From: Hymenolepis diminuta
Taxonomy: Eukaryota; Platyhelminthes; Cestoda; Cyclophyllidea; Hymenolepididae
Reading direction: 5' to 3'
Length of the DNA: 64,000 bases
NCBI GenBank assembly: GCA_900708905.1
Contig: CAADRB010000053.1
Coordinates: 881,721-945,720, forward strand
Part shown: positions 54,369-64,000 of the stretch, one piece after another
Layout of the letters: every line of letters begins with the position of its first letter
How positions within the stretch are numbered: the first letter of the stretch is position 1
The notes under the pieces: generated by a model
What the model was told of the DNA's origin: nothing
Seen by the model: the letters and a program-made list of their open reading frames with translations, nothing else
The model's database searches: none
Made by a program: the position numbers and the translations under genes

Positions 54369-54681
54369 TGCCATAGTCAGCAGCTGTCTATCAACACCTG
54401 ACGATTAGAAATGATTGACTGGCGATAAGATCTCTACTACAGTGTCTGCAGGCGTTCCCGCTGTGTGGTTGAACATAGACACCTAAACCGATGTCGATCA
54501 TCACACAAAGACACAGACGAAGAGATATGACGGACGTCTAATGAAGAACTGTTTTGTATATAAATCTAATTTACTTATTAATAAATTGGGGTGGCTTGTC
54601 TGCCACCTCCGAACTGATCTGGCGACATAAGTGACTCCATCTATTTGATCGATGTAGCCCGATAGATCTAATGTTATTACA
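54369..54681 (+). mobile_element. Solo LTR, family 1, copy 2
   Basis: Begins TGCCATAGTCAGCAG and ends GTTATTACA (TG...CA). It is flanked by a perfect 5-bp duplication, ATATA, at 54364-54368 and 54682-54686. It aligns along nearly its whole length with the copy at 43026. It carries GTATATAAA at 54556-54564 and AATAAA at 54580-54585, as expected for an LTR promoter and polyadenylation signal on the plus strand. No internal region or second LTR is next to it, so it looks like the product of LTR-LTR recombination. It lies in intron 5 of the DHRS12 remnant, antisense, 44 bases from exon 6. Confidence 0.87.
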
Positions 54682-56139
54682 ATATACACTGAAATTTATG
54701 TAAGAATAATTATGCTGCAAGGGACGACCAGCAGGTGGAAATGTGACAGTTGAGAGTAATTAAATCGAGAATGTTACATCCAAAGAATATGGTTGAGCAA
54801 TACTTAATAAATATTCAGTTTGGCAGTTTGCAACTACCATAAATTAAAAAGAATAAATTCAAAGATAATTAAATCAATTCTCGACGTTAAAACTTCAATA
54901 ATTTTTAATCAAATATCAAGTTAGTATGAGGGTATGCTATCAAGAATCTAAAAATACCATCTTGACAGTGGTTAAAAATCTTTTCTAATGCACGACTAGG
55001 AAAGAAAGGATTGAATAACGGGGAAAAAATCTATGAACAACTCATGGTTCGAAGGAAGATTCATAGACACAACTGGGTGAAGAAAAAGCTGGGTTAAAAT
55101 GATAAGTTCCAAGGTAATCACAGTTTCGCATGTCATACAACATAAAAAATCTATTCAACTAGAATATGACTAATTTAAATGATCGTATAAAAACTCTGAT
55201 CAGATTTGACCACTCAAATCGTGTAACTTATTCCGTTGGGGTTTTGAGGTCAAGTGTTTTGAGAGGGGAAAACTATCGTGGATATATTTTTCCCGACAAA
55301 AGATTATGTTTTTGTCTTATAATTTAAAATGAAATCTATAGAGGAGTGGGGGGTGGGAGGGGGAGTGGCTTTAGCTAAGAGAGATCAACGTAGGATGGAG
55401 GAAATTAGTTAAATTGTAGCTCCAATTGTACGAATTCAGCCACCACAAGATATTGGAAAAGGACAGAAGGGAGGCGGCAGCTTTACAATCAATAAGTAGA
55501 GTGAATCTCAAAACACGAGCATTAGATAGCGAGTGGAAATCAGTAAACCACTTAAAGGACGAGGGAGGAGTCACAGGCGGGACAAATTGAAATACAAATT
55601 GCTAAACGGATCGAAGTAGCAGTTCAAAGTGGGGTAGGGAATTAAGTCACAAATCTATGAATGCAATTTAAAATATCTGGCTTTTCTAATGAAATTACTT
55701 TTTTGAGTCACCTTCAGGATAATCTCTATAGAATTGAAATAAGCAGTATACTATTACAGGTATATCGGCCCATCCTGGATGCATAGTGGCGAAGAGGACT
55801 TCTAGACTTTCCTCGGACCATATCTCGGTCATCACAACTTGCTGGTGCTTGTTCTGAGCATAGACAGAGGTTCCATCAAAGTCGCCGTTGGCAATTGGAT
55901 TGTGGTGAAGTTCAGGGTCATGAGCATTGGGTTTCCAAGTTTGCATACCCCCTGAACTGACTGCGATCACCGGTGGTTGGAGAAAACATAAAAACATATT
56001 TAAATAAACTTTAAATTATGTGGAAAAATAGATATCAAGGATTAAAGTGTTTAAACTCTTAAGCTGTATTATTTTATTACGCATCTTTAATGCCCAAAAT
56101 ATTAAGTACTGTCTTTAATAATGTTAAGACTCTAAGCCA

Positions 56140-56160
56140 CTCGTCATAAATCATGACGAG
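56140..56160. repeat. Small hairpin, 8-bp stem
   Basis: CTCGTCAT and ATGACGAG pair perfectly around a 5-base loop. It lies inside an intron of the DHRS12 remnant and has no known role. Confidence 0.6.
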
Positions 56161-57134
56161 CATGAGTCCAAAGAAGAAAGTATCAGCTGTTATAGTGATA
56201 TAGTCGGTCAGACGCATCGGTTACCACTAGGTAAAAAGAGGATGGTAGAATGCGGGATTTTTATTTGAGTGGATTCAGAATATCTCCACTCTGCTCAAGT
56301 CAAGTGTTTCTAACATTTAATTTTTAAAGTATTCTAAAAGGGAAAAGTCTAGAAATGTCCCTCTTTGAATAAATCTGAAAGACAGCAAATATCAATAACG
56401 AAATTATCCTGAATCTTTTGTAGACATCAGGAGCATACCTCCAAGGGCTTGAATTATATAGTATATCAAACCGCACAATAGCACTTTTCGTTGAAAAAAA
56501 CTAAAATGGGTTCATTCCTTTCTTCAACCAGCTCAATAGAATGGAATAAGAGGACACATCGAAAGACGAAAAAAATGACGATTAAAACGAATTTGAAGTA
56601 TCACTGCAGTTAGATTAATAATATATCAAATGAATATGTACGTTATAAGTAGGTCCACTACCTAGTTAGCCAAACCGAAGTACACAGGTATCACGGGTGC
56701 AAGGTGTGAACCAATAGGGAAGCAGAACATGGGAAGTTATTGTGGCCATTGGCTAGATCAGGACACATACTCAGCTTCATGCCGCTCACTTAACGTGAAG
56801 GATCGTGATCAAGTCTCAAGATTGCCGCTTCCTCTCGCCCTTTGTAGTCATGACTTCCGTATTTTACATGAATTGTACACTTAATGCTCCTTTCATATCA
56901 ATTGCCTAATCTATATGATATTTCTTTAACAAAGACTAATCCAGACCACGCTATATTTCCGCTTTTACCAAGAGCTTTGAATTTTTTGTCTGTCATGACC
57001 GTCTGAACTAAAGCAAAGCACTTTACCAAAAAGTACATCACATCCAAGATGTTCTTATTTATTCAACCTTGAAAGTCAAACTATAATTAACTATCACCCG
57101 ATAGATGTCATTTAAATCATAACACTCGTTTAGT

Positions 57135-57195
57135 GCAAACTACCAAGCATGCTGCTACTAAGGTCTTGGAAGCGGGCTAAGCTAGCGACCTTGCC
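57135..57195 (+). repeat. Dispersed repeat Z, copy 2
   Basis: AAACTACCAAGCATGCTGCT matches 7228. The next 100 bases are GC-richer than their surroundings and share CCAATAGGGAAGCA with 56710-56723. Confidence 0.45.
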
Positions 57196-57779
57196 AGCCA
57201 ATAGGGAAGCACTCTCCTTAAGCAAAGGGCTTAGCAATATGGGTCCAGCGAGAACCAATGAGAAGCTTTGATCCTAGGTATATTCAGCTACAATTTCATG
57301 GTGCTGGAGACAGAATTAGTCACTACGACAAAATGGATGTTTCCTAGCATTCTTTTATTCTTTAATATTTCTTGTTACACTTTTATACCTTTTTTACTTT
57401 TATAAACCTTAATATCCTTCCATTTTATCTCTACCCGTCTATAAATGTTCCACAATAAGTCATTAATTAGACAATAATTTTTGGCAAACAAAAGAGATAG
57501 ATGAATTGAATGACTAGGACCCACCTCTTAATTATATCTTCTGGTAATTAAACAATGAATATTATACAATGAATGAAATACAATGAACAAAGACTACCAA
57601 GCAAGTGAAAGTTCAATTAAATTGGAGCTCAGATACTTTAGTCAGGAAAATAGGACCCTGAAGGATAACTCTCTGTGCATTTTCCAGAATTACCTTTTAT
57701 TCGCATTCTCCATGATAATACCTCAGTTTTTCAGCCCACGAAGTTGGAGCGACCTCATTTATGTCCCTATGACGCATAA

Positions 57780-58140
57780 CCCCTGTCTGACATGTCTAAA
57801 CGCGTCCATCGATTTCCCCTCTTCTCTATAACCGCCTCGCTTCACATAAAAAGCACATCTACGCTCATGCTCTGGCGTGGCCTTACCCAAGTGACTCATA
57901 TAAAGCTACTCTTGTTTTTCCAGACAACACACACTGGTCAGTGTGGACTCCTACACGTCCTGTTCGTCTCCTCTCTTCCACAGCACGCTGCTCTCTCTCT
58001 CTCTCTCTTCCTCTCTCTGTTACTTGTTGTGGTTTCCTTGAATACATGTTTGGTCTACTCAACTCTTGGTGTTCTGCTTCACAATTGTTGTTAGCTCTTA
58101 CTCAAACAGCTACAAATTGGTTGTCGTAATTAGTTAGCTG
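57780..58140 (+). repeat. Dispersed pyrimidine-rich repeat, copy 3 with CT tract
   Basis: GGTCTACTCAACTCTTGG near 58050 matches copy 2. It contains a CT simple repeat at 57991-58018. The GC-richer head does not align well with the other copies. Confidence 0.4.
57991..58018. repeat. (CT)n simple repeat
   Basis: CT units with one TTC interruption. Confidence 0.95.
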
Positions 58141-59074
58141 CAAACCGTTGGTTTTTATCTAACTCCAACAAACCGTTAAACACCCTAGAAATTTTTTCCC
58201 GAAGTTTGTAGTCAATCTCTTAAGCAAAAAAGTAGATAATCTGATGAATTTAAGGTTCAGCTGAAGCATGGCTATTTTGATTTCTTCGTTCTTTTCTTAT
58301 CGTTTAATTTCTCCTCCTATTGCAATTATTTTATTATTCTTTCATTTAAATTCTATACAGATAATATTATAAAATTATAAAAGCAAACTACCAGAGAGTG
58401 CTTAAACTATAATCACTTTCTCTTTTCACTGAAAATTTAGACGTGGAAGCTCATCCTGCATTTTCAATCAAAGTAACTTTTGACGGAAGAATACAGCACT
58501 GAAACTACTCTGATAAGAAACTCGCATTCTTCCTTCACTCTCAATATTAATCAGTACAATAGGTCGCAAGAAACCTGTAATCTTTCACCTACCAGTCGTG
58601 CTGCGCTACCGATGCACACATCAATAGTAAATTTAAAGATGCCACAATAACACAACCTACATTTTCAGAGATACTGAGATCAGATAGTAACGGTTTATCG
58701 ATGATGTATGTGCCTCCGAGTATTAGTGACAAAATTGGTCTCCATGCCCTCTGAATTCAAGATTCAAGTGTTCACCATACAGCCCGTGTTGTTTATCTGA
58801 ATTGGAAAAAAAATCAAAATGGCAGTTAAACGGTTAGAATCTTCAATTAAAATGTTTAGTCGATTGTAACGTGTCATTTTAATTTGAAGGCATTTAAGTG
58901 GACTTAAGAGATTTTACATGATACAATTATGGCATCATCATAAAAGGTATTTGGTTTTCCTTATAAGAGTAGTGCAGTCTTTCCACATGAATCAATATTT
59001 CATCAATTCAGATTTATGGGTAATATATAATGACTCCCAAGTTCATTCAAGAAAGGGTTTTCCAAAGCCCACCT

Positions 59075-59205
59075 AGGGTAGAGAGATAGCATAATGGATC
59101 CTCACTGGTGAAAAACCTGAATGCGGTTGGCAATTCCTTTCACTAGGTGTGCACCGATGGACATAAAACTCGTAACCTCTGGATTTACAGACGAACATGT
59201 CAATA
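59075..59205 (-). repeat. tRNA-derived SINE, copy 6
   Basis: The complement has TTCGTCTGTAAATCCAGAGG, then TTACGAGTTTTATGTCC and GGTGCACACC. It lies in intron 3 of the DHRS12 remnant. Confidence 0.55.
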
Positions 59206-61344
59206 TTAGATCAATATCACTACTTTCCCTTTTATATTCAACATTTTTGCATGTGCACGATAATAGACAAGTTACAACACTAAACATTTGGATATTTAGA
59301 CGTCTTGATTGACATAAACCAAAGACTGCTCATAATTCGTTTGAATTAACAAAGACGACTGTTTAACCCGATCAAAAATGCCAGCATATTTGTCATTCTG
59401 ATTGGATCACGCTTGTTGTTAAAGCTATGCCAATAATGCTAAAGTTTGTCCTGTAACTGGGTTCTTTCGCCAAAAACTGACAACTTGTGTAAGCATTCGC
59501 AAAAGAATTACTGTGAATTGCACAATATTGCAAATACGGTAATAGTATTAGGAGTACATTCTAACATCGTTGGAGGGAAATTAAGGGTTATTTTCAAACC
59601 TTCTTGTCTAAGAAATTCTTATTCGATAAATAGTAACTAATATGAATGCTATCAAACTCGCGTTATCTAGGAATTCAACTTACCAGAACGCTGAGTCTTT
59701 GTTTTTTCTTCTAAGCTCTTTGCAGAATGCAGCGAGACATCTTGGTTCTGATATATCCACATGAACCTGAACATTCTAAAAAAGGAAAAATTAGACAGAA
59801 TTTACATAAGACAGCTAAACTATTAACTAATAAATTCAAAAAATTAATCTATAAAGTTCGATATATTATGCGGTTTCATCAGTTTTCTCGTCTAATTTAA
59901 CTTCTGCCTTGAAGGCTCTTAGTACAGAACGTGCACTCAAAAATAAATTATATATTTGGTGTTTGGAAAAAGGCATTTTGGCTTTAAAACATCCACAAAC
60001 ATATATCTATTAACAAGTTCACAAAGACAAGATATGCACTTATTGGATTCTGAAATTAATTATTAACTTCCTTTTCGCAAGCACGATAATGCGCACGCAC
60101 CTATTCGCGCATCCACAGACATAATTATCGATCGATTAATTTGCATCCTTTGGTGTATGCATTATCAGGTAAATTACTGATTTTTTCAGACGCGGTCAAA
60201 ATAAAACACTACAATGCTAAAATTTTCATGCAGTCGAAACGACTGTTTTGACCGTCATTACGTCAATAATGAATATAAGATAATTAGAGGGCACTAAATG
60301 ACTTGTTGACAGCTACCAAAATACTCTTTTTAGTCTCTTCAGCACGTTGGGAGTTTCGACAGATAACATGCACCTCAGCTCTAAAGCGAGCCAGCGCTAG
60401 GGAGCAGCAGTAGCCAATTCCCGAGTTAGCTTCGGTCACCAAGGCAATGCGACCATCCATGCATACTTCATCAAGTTTTCCAGGAACAAAACGCTTAGAT
60501 GCGCTTATGAAACCCGATCCAGATTAAAAAACAAAAAAATGTCACCTATAATTCAGAATTTCAAACAATAATAATCTCCGAGCCAATAGAAATGAAGTAT
60601 GACGCGCAACTCGTGTAAAAGAAGGGTATCCTGGAGAAAATGCAATAATAAATTCACATTCCACTTCTCTTGTTGACCAGTATTAATCAGTATGTTTGGC
60701 CATGTCTATCTCGTGACCAACGACTTAACAGACTTGCTTAACTACAGTATTCTTCCCTAGAACAAGCAGACAATCGTAATCAAGCCTCTCTAAATGGTAA
60801 ACTATCCCCAAAGCACAGCATAAACCAGGAGAATTGGCCATTCTACCCAACGTATATTCGTAAACGGGTTTAAAACCCATGACCTTCAAATGCGTAAACA
60901 GTGACATTATTGCTACCACTTAAACGGTTATTTGAGGCTATTTAGATAGTCACAACCCAAAGTTATAAAACTGAAATAGATATTAACCAACTAGCTGTTT
61001 TCTGAACTGGTTAACCAGACCTCAAAACAGAATGACATTCTGTGTCCCCAAAGGAAAAATACAAAATTCAAAGTACAACCAACAAACAAACTTTGTAAAC
61101 TCCTTCCGATAGAACGACAGAGTTCTGAAAGAAATGGAAAAAGTACTAAGAACTAGCAGGTGCATGGAATTCGAGTAAAACATCAAAAATCGATAACGGG
61201 TATGACCACTCAGGTTAGATCAAACCACTAGCACGCACTATGTATAACTCTAGGACAAGAGAAAAATACACTGCAAAGGTGAAACTTTTTTATATAAAAA
61301 AATCGATCACAAATACAATGGAGAGGGAAATAAACCATTTGATT

Positions 61345-62379
61345 TCAAGATCCAAGACTAGCTAACATCTTTCGAAATTTTGCAAATGAATAGATTGCAG
61401 AACGAGAAAGACCGGCAGAAAATAAGCCAAGGACGGTTTGTCTATAACTAGCCCAACGAACAATGGATGCAGTCGAATGTAACAGCCTCTTTCGTCTCTC
61501 CTCATAACTCATTTCGGCTAATTTGAGTCTTGAAGATATCAAGGAATGTTCCTGAGCAGCAAGTTGACAAATCGAAGCTGGTAGGCAATCAAGAAGTTCT
61601 TTAACAATCGCCTCCTTCATTTGAGAATGAATGTGCAAATCCGAATTCAAATCACACGGGACTTCAATGGAGAAAAGAGAGGAGAATGGTTGGGAGGAGA
61701 AAATGGGAAGATAGAGTTCGCGGAAGCCTCTTCTTCTCGGTTCACCAGTGATAAGTCGTTCAATTTTTTTCTTGTCCTCCCCGAAATACAATCTCCAATC
61801 ACCGCGATAGGAAATAGATGCTATGGAATGGTACAAAGCGTCTTCTTTCAGCAAAGGAAAATCAAGTTGCAGAAGTGAAAACGCCAAAGCTGAACGGAGA
61901 TTTTTGTTAAAAGAAGAACTCAGGTTTCCCTTGGGCTCGTATTGGGGTACAAATACGACAGGCTTTTGCAGCCGACCACTGATATATAAATCAGACCAAT
62001 TGTTGAGGTCCGTCAAAAGCTGACCAACACCAACAACACCGTATTTGAGCACTTGAGAGGGAAATGACTTAGTGGGATCATGCCAGGTAACAAGAGGATT
62101 ATAATAAACAGCAGGATGGGGCCATTTGCAAACAACATCTTTAAGAAGGGAGCCTGAATTAAGAGCCGCAAGACGGCTGTAATGCCTTGGATTAAGTTGG
62201 AGATTCGCAGTATGCCATTTTAAAGGGTCGTCCACAACTAAAATTATATCTAATTGGGAATTCGAAGTCGTACGGCCATGTTGAGGAACAGCAACAGAGC
62301 CGTAGCCAAAGGCAGAAACTAAACCGCAGTTTTTGGGGAATAGACTACGGACAATGAACTGTAGAAGTTTTGCAGCCAT
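61345..62379 (-). CDS. TAMM41: Phosphatidate cytidylyltransferase, mitochondrial (TAM41)
   Basis: Intact single-exon 344-aa protein. TAM41 makes CDP-diacylglycerol from phosphatidic acid and CTP on the matrix side of the inner mitochondrial membrane, the first committed step of cardiolipin synthesis. The nucleotidyltransferase signature is present: FGYGS at residues 24-28, the acidic strand LDIILVVDD at 43-51, then DPLKWHTANL (51-60) and HYS (66-68). Further conserved blocks follow: VYYNPLV, KYGVVGVGQLL, LYISGRLQKPV and, near the C-terminus, SIVRWASYRQTVLGLFSAG. Length is as expected for the family and no internal stop is seen. The ATG at 62379 shares its A with the TAA of SDHAF1, so the two could be read from one transcript. 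The family usually shows FAYGSG; here it is FGYGSV, a mild change. Downstream, 437 bases separate its stop from the DHRS12 remnant on the same strand. Confidence 0.95.
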   Translation of the reverse strand: MAAKLLQFIVRSLFPKNCGLVSAFGYGSVAVPQHGRTTSNSQLDIILVVDDPLKWHTANLQLNPRHYSRLAALNSGSLLKDVVCKWPHPAVYYNPLVTWHDPTKSFPSQVLKYGVVGVGQLLTDLNNWSDLYISGRLQKPVVFVPQYEPKGNLSSSFNKNLRSALAFSLLQLDFPLLKEDALYHSIASISYRGDWRLYFGEDKKKIERLITGEPRRRGFRELYLPIFSSQPFSSLFSIEVPCDLNSDLHIHSQMKEAIVKELLDCLPASICQLAAQEHSLISSRLKLAEMSYEERRKRLLHSTASIVRWASYRQTVLGLFSAGLSRSAIYSFAKFRKMLASLGS

Positions 62380-62666
62380 TATCCCTTATCTTTGGAAGGG
62401 AATGAGACGGTTGATATTCCCGCAATGCGTCCCTCGTTGAGGTCTTCAAGTCGTCGCTGACCCTGTCTGAGTAGAGTTTCGATTCTCACAAAGTGAGTCC
62501 TTTTGAGAGAATAAGCGTTCTTGCGAAACTCCTGCCTAACCACCTGTTTGATTTGGGGTTTTGCTGATTCTTCGATTTTCCCTGGACTTCCTGGACGAAG
62601 TGCTATCATATAATCCTTGTAAAGTTTCAACACTTGTCTTTGTAACTGACTATAAGGACGAGACAT
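62379..62666 (-). CDS. SDHAF1: Succinate dehydrogenase assembly factor 1 (LYR family)
   Basis: Single-exon 95-aa protein. Members of this family help insert iron-sulfur clusters into the SdhB subunit of mitochondrial complex II, in the matrix. The N-terminus LQRQVLKLYKDY (residues 8-19) carries the LYR-type motif as LYK at 15-17. A following helix with VVRQEFRKNA and then RIETLLRQGQRRL matches the order of conserved blocks in animal SDHAF1, which is of similar length (about 115 aa in human). I chose the ATG at 62666 because MSRPYSQLQRQ aligns with the family start; an upstream in-frame ATG at 62705 would add 13 residues encoded by a pyrimidine tract that looks like a splice acceptor. The TAA stop overlaps the start of TAMM41 by one base. 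LYK instead of LYR is a conservative difference. Identity by motif, not by database search. Confidence 0.93.
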   Translation of the reverse strand: MSRPYSQLQRQVLKLYKDYMIALRPGSPGKIEESAKPQIKQVVRQEFRKNAYSLKRTHFVRIETLLRQGQRRLEDLNEGRIAGISTVSFPSKDKG

Positions 62667-62690
62667 AACTACATGAGGTAAAAAAAAACT
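62667..62690 (-). promoter_or_regulatory. Acceptor-like site just before SDHAF1 start
   Basis: Read on the minus strand, a run of nine T and further pyrimidines ends in TAG at 62671-62669, and the SDHAF1 ATG follows after two bases. This is a good 3' splice acceptor (polypyrimidine plus AG). A second AG lies just before the T run. It could receive a spliced leader or a 5'-UTR exon. No upstream exon could be recognised, so which of the two is open. Confidence 0.5.
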
Positions 62691-64000
62691 AAGTGAAAAT
62701 AACACGTGCAGTTAAAGTAATGTGAGCACAGCTTATAAAAAGCTACGAAAACAGAGAAACGACTTAAGAAGCATAACTATGCGAAAAATTAACAGAATTT
62801 GATTTAAAATATATATCATAATCTACAAAATAATTGTCAATACTTCTTCGAAAACCAACAAACTATTTAAGATATTTTGCAAAAAAGAGTAACCAATTTG
62901 CAAAATAATTCTTACAACCAAGGCGCCAATTAGTAAAACAGATAAAGCAAAGGACATATATTAATTAAAATGAATACGCCAAAATCGTTGTTACTGGCAT
63001 GTATTTGAATCAAATAATAAAATAAAAGTATCAAATTTCTATTTTTAGACTTGAAATTAGATATTTTCGCATCGTCTATTGTCTCTACCGTTGTTGCAGT
63101 TTATATTATTGGGAACAAACAGTGTGATTATTGCAAAAAATATTATTAAGCCCGTATAGGACCTCTATTTTAAATTGGAAAGATACAATATTCTTTAAAA
63201 ATGCAGAATGAGCTGTGATGTCAGCGGGTAATCCGCCAATGTGGAGTCCGTGTGCACGTCTGCCAAGTCAAAGGTCATAAGATCAATGCCCAACCGCGTA
63301 AATCCAACGTACCCTTATTAATTCTGGTTAACAACAGAGATGGAAAAAGGGAAGTTGCTCGTAAGTGCTGCTTCAGAATAAGTTCCCTCTACTCCACTGG
63401 GCTTAGGACGTGTATCCTCTTGCACCCAGGATGATTGTTAATGACTATCCAAGATTTGTTCTCTGATCAATAACTTTTCCGGATTTCTGAGACACTGGTC
63501 TTATTCCGGACAGAGTAGGAAAGAGACAGATTATATATAATTCCGAAATCTTTACGAATTCGACATTCAAGGCTGAAGTGAGTACTTCGAACAAAATCGT
63601 TTTACATTGAACCACGCTGTTCATCCGAATTCAAATTAATTTTGCGCACTTAACATACATCAAATTCTTGTGTTTACTCGATAAACAATATTTGGAAATG
63701 AAGATAAACCACGAAGCTGACGTAAGTATATTCAATTCAAAAATTCGTGGTCTTAATGATACTCTTGAATGCAACTCTCATTTAGGACAAGGAGGTTTTG
63801 GAGATACAACAAATCATTCGTCCTAATTTGCATTCATCTACATAGTCTATTTCTCTCCCATACCCATTTCTAAATTCAAGGTGAACTAAAAATTGTGAAA
63901 TTGAGAAAGTTACGATCCGGCTTTTGTGGGGTAAGAAATATGCGTTGTTCACCTTTGAACTCCTACTTCAATTCAAACACAGAAACAATCTCGTTTCTCC
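62691..64000. other. Upstream of SDHAF1, no gene seen
   Basis: AT-rich, with SINE copy 7 near 63225. A 60-codon plus frame at 63252-63434 overlaps the SINE and is not taken as a gene. No TATA or CCAAT arrangement for SDHAF1 was clear. Confidence 0.6.
63225..63300 (+). repeat. tRNA-derived SINE, copy 7
   Basis: Plus-strand CACGTCTGCCAAGTCAAAGG then TCATAAGATCAATGCCC matches the head of the family. This is the only copy seen in this orientation. Confidence 0.5.

Larger units (their letters stand above)
53992..60907 (-). pseudogene. DHRS12: DHRS12-like short-chain dehydrogenase, unprocessed pseudogene
   Basis: Seven minus-strand blocks in the right order match DHRS12: 60907-60847 (MSLF..., YEYT), 60519-60317 (SGFISASKRFVPG, Rossmann segment), 59775-59684, 58796-58661 (INNTGCMVN), 55976-55758 (VIAVSSGGM, YAQNK active site, MHPGWAD), 54324-54210 (LMPSFYWKMKNRL, DTAIWFA) and 54107-53992 (RTPVQTHL to a TAA). 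Introns are retained, so it is not a retrocopy. Lesions: exon 2 acceptor reads TG, exon 5 AA and exon 6 TG; exon 6 lacks a GT donor at the place homology predicts (GA); TGA at 58766-58764 where relatives have Arg; frameshifts near 59690 and 58718; and Gly-to-Glu in the cofactor motif (TEANSGIG for TGxxxGIG). Exons 3, 4 and 7 keep good AG acceptors and exons 1-5 keep GT donors. A solo LTR lies in intron 5. The YxxxK pair survives. Clustered assembly errors are the main alternative. Confidence 0.88.

Noticed and set aside
55961..55976. CAG at 55963-55961 as the normal acceptor of DHRS12 exon 5
   Set aside because: Homology (VIA before VSSGG) continues upstream of it in frame to 55976 and exon 4 ends in phase 0, which fits a start at 55976; it remains a possible cryptic site.
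60725..60919. 64-codon minus frame starting at GTG 60919
   Set aside because: Only its first part (from ATG 60907 to 60847) matches DHRS12; the rest reads through the GTAGAA donor into the intron.
62667..62705. N-terminal extension of SDHAF1 from ATG 62705
   Set aside because: The extra residues are a pyrimidine tract ending in an AG acceptor, and homology starts at 62666.
63252..63434. 60-codon plus frame with a protein-like look
   Set aside because: It overlaps a SINE head and has no recognisable domain or splice sites.

Overview
The window is AT-rich metazoan DNA with small introns, broken transposons and no operon-like bacterial signals. A 41-nt intron, a strong acceptor-like site 2 nt before one start codon and a stop/start overlap between two adjacent genes would fit a lineage with spliced-leader trans-splicing. 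A flatworm, possibly a tapeworm, is my best guess. That is an inference from gene structure and transposon types; species cannot be read from this sequence.

All recognisable host genes lie in the last 12 kb and all are on the minus strand. In transcription order they are SDHAF1 (complex II assembly factor, 62379-62666), TAMM41 (mitochondrial CDP-diacylglycerol synthase, 61345-62379), a seven-exon remnant of DHRS12 (60907 down to 53992), and an ANKRD10-like ankyrin gene (53198 down to 52157). SDHAF1 and TAMM41 are intact single-exon genes whose stop and start codons overlap by one base (TAATG). Both products act in mitochondria. The DHRS12 copy keeps clear homology in every exon but has a premature stop, two frameshifts, three lost AG acceptors, a lost GT donor and a changed cofactor-binding glycine, so I call it an unprocessed pseudogene.

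The first 52 kb hold no host gene I can support. They hold transposon debris: a mariner (DD34D) element with both terminal repeats and a TA duplication but a broken transposase and a 421-N gap (20582-21957); a minus-strand Gypsy gag/pol remnant (about 23290-24330); a plus-strand Gypsy integrase remnant between two diverged copies of an LTR-like sequence (47529-49186) with a third copy at 43764; and a solo LTR with a perfect 5-bp target-site duplication (43026-43346). A second solo LTR of the same family sits inside an intron of the DHRS12 pseudogene (54369-54681).

Seven diverged copies of a tRNA-like SINE, several other dispersed repeats, simple repeats and two N-runs make up the rest of what I could recognise. 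Two or three protein-like patches without an identity are listed at low confidence. I did not find a convincing new biological system. The most informative observations are the decaying DHRS12 gene, the SDHAF1-TAMM41 overlap and the two solo LTRs.
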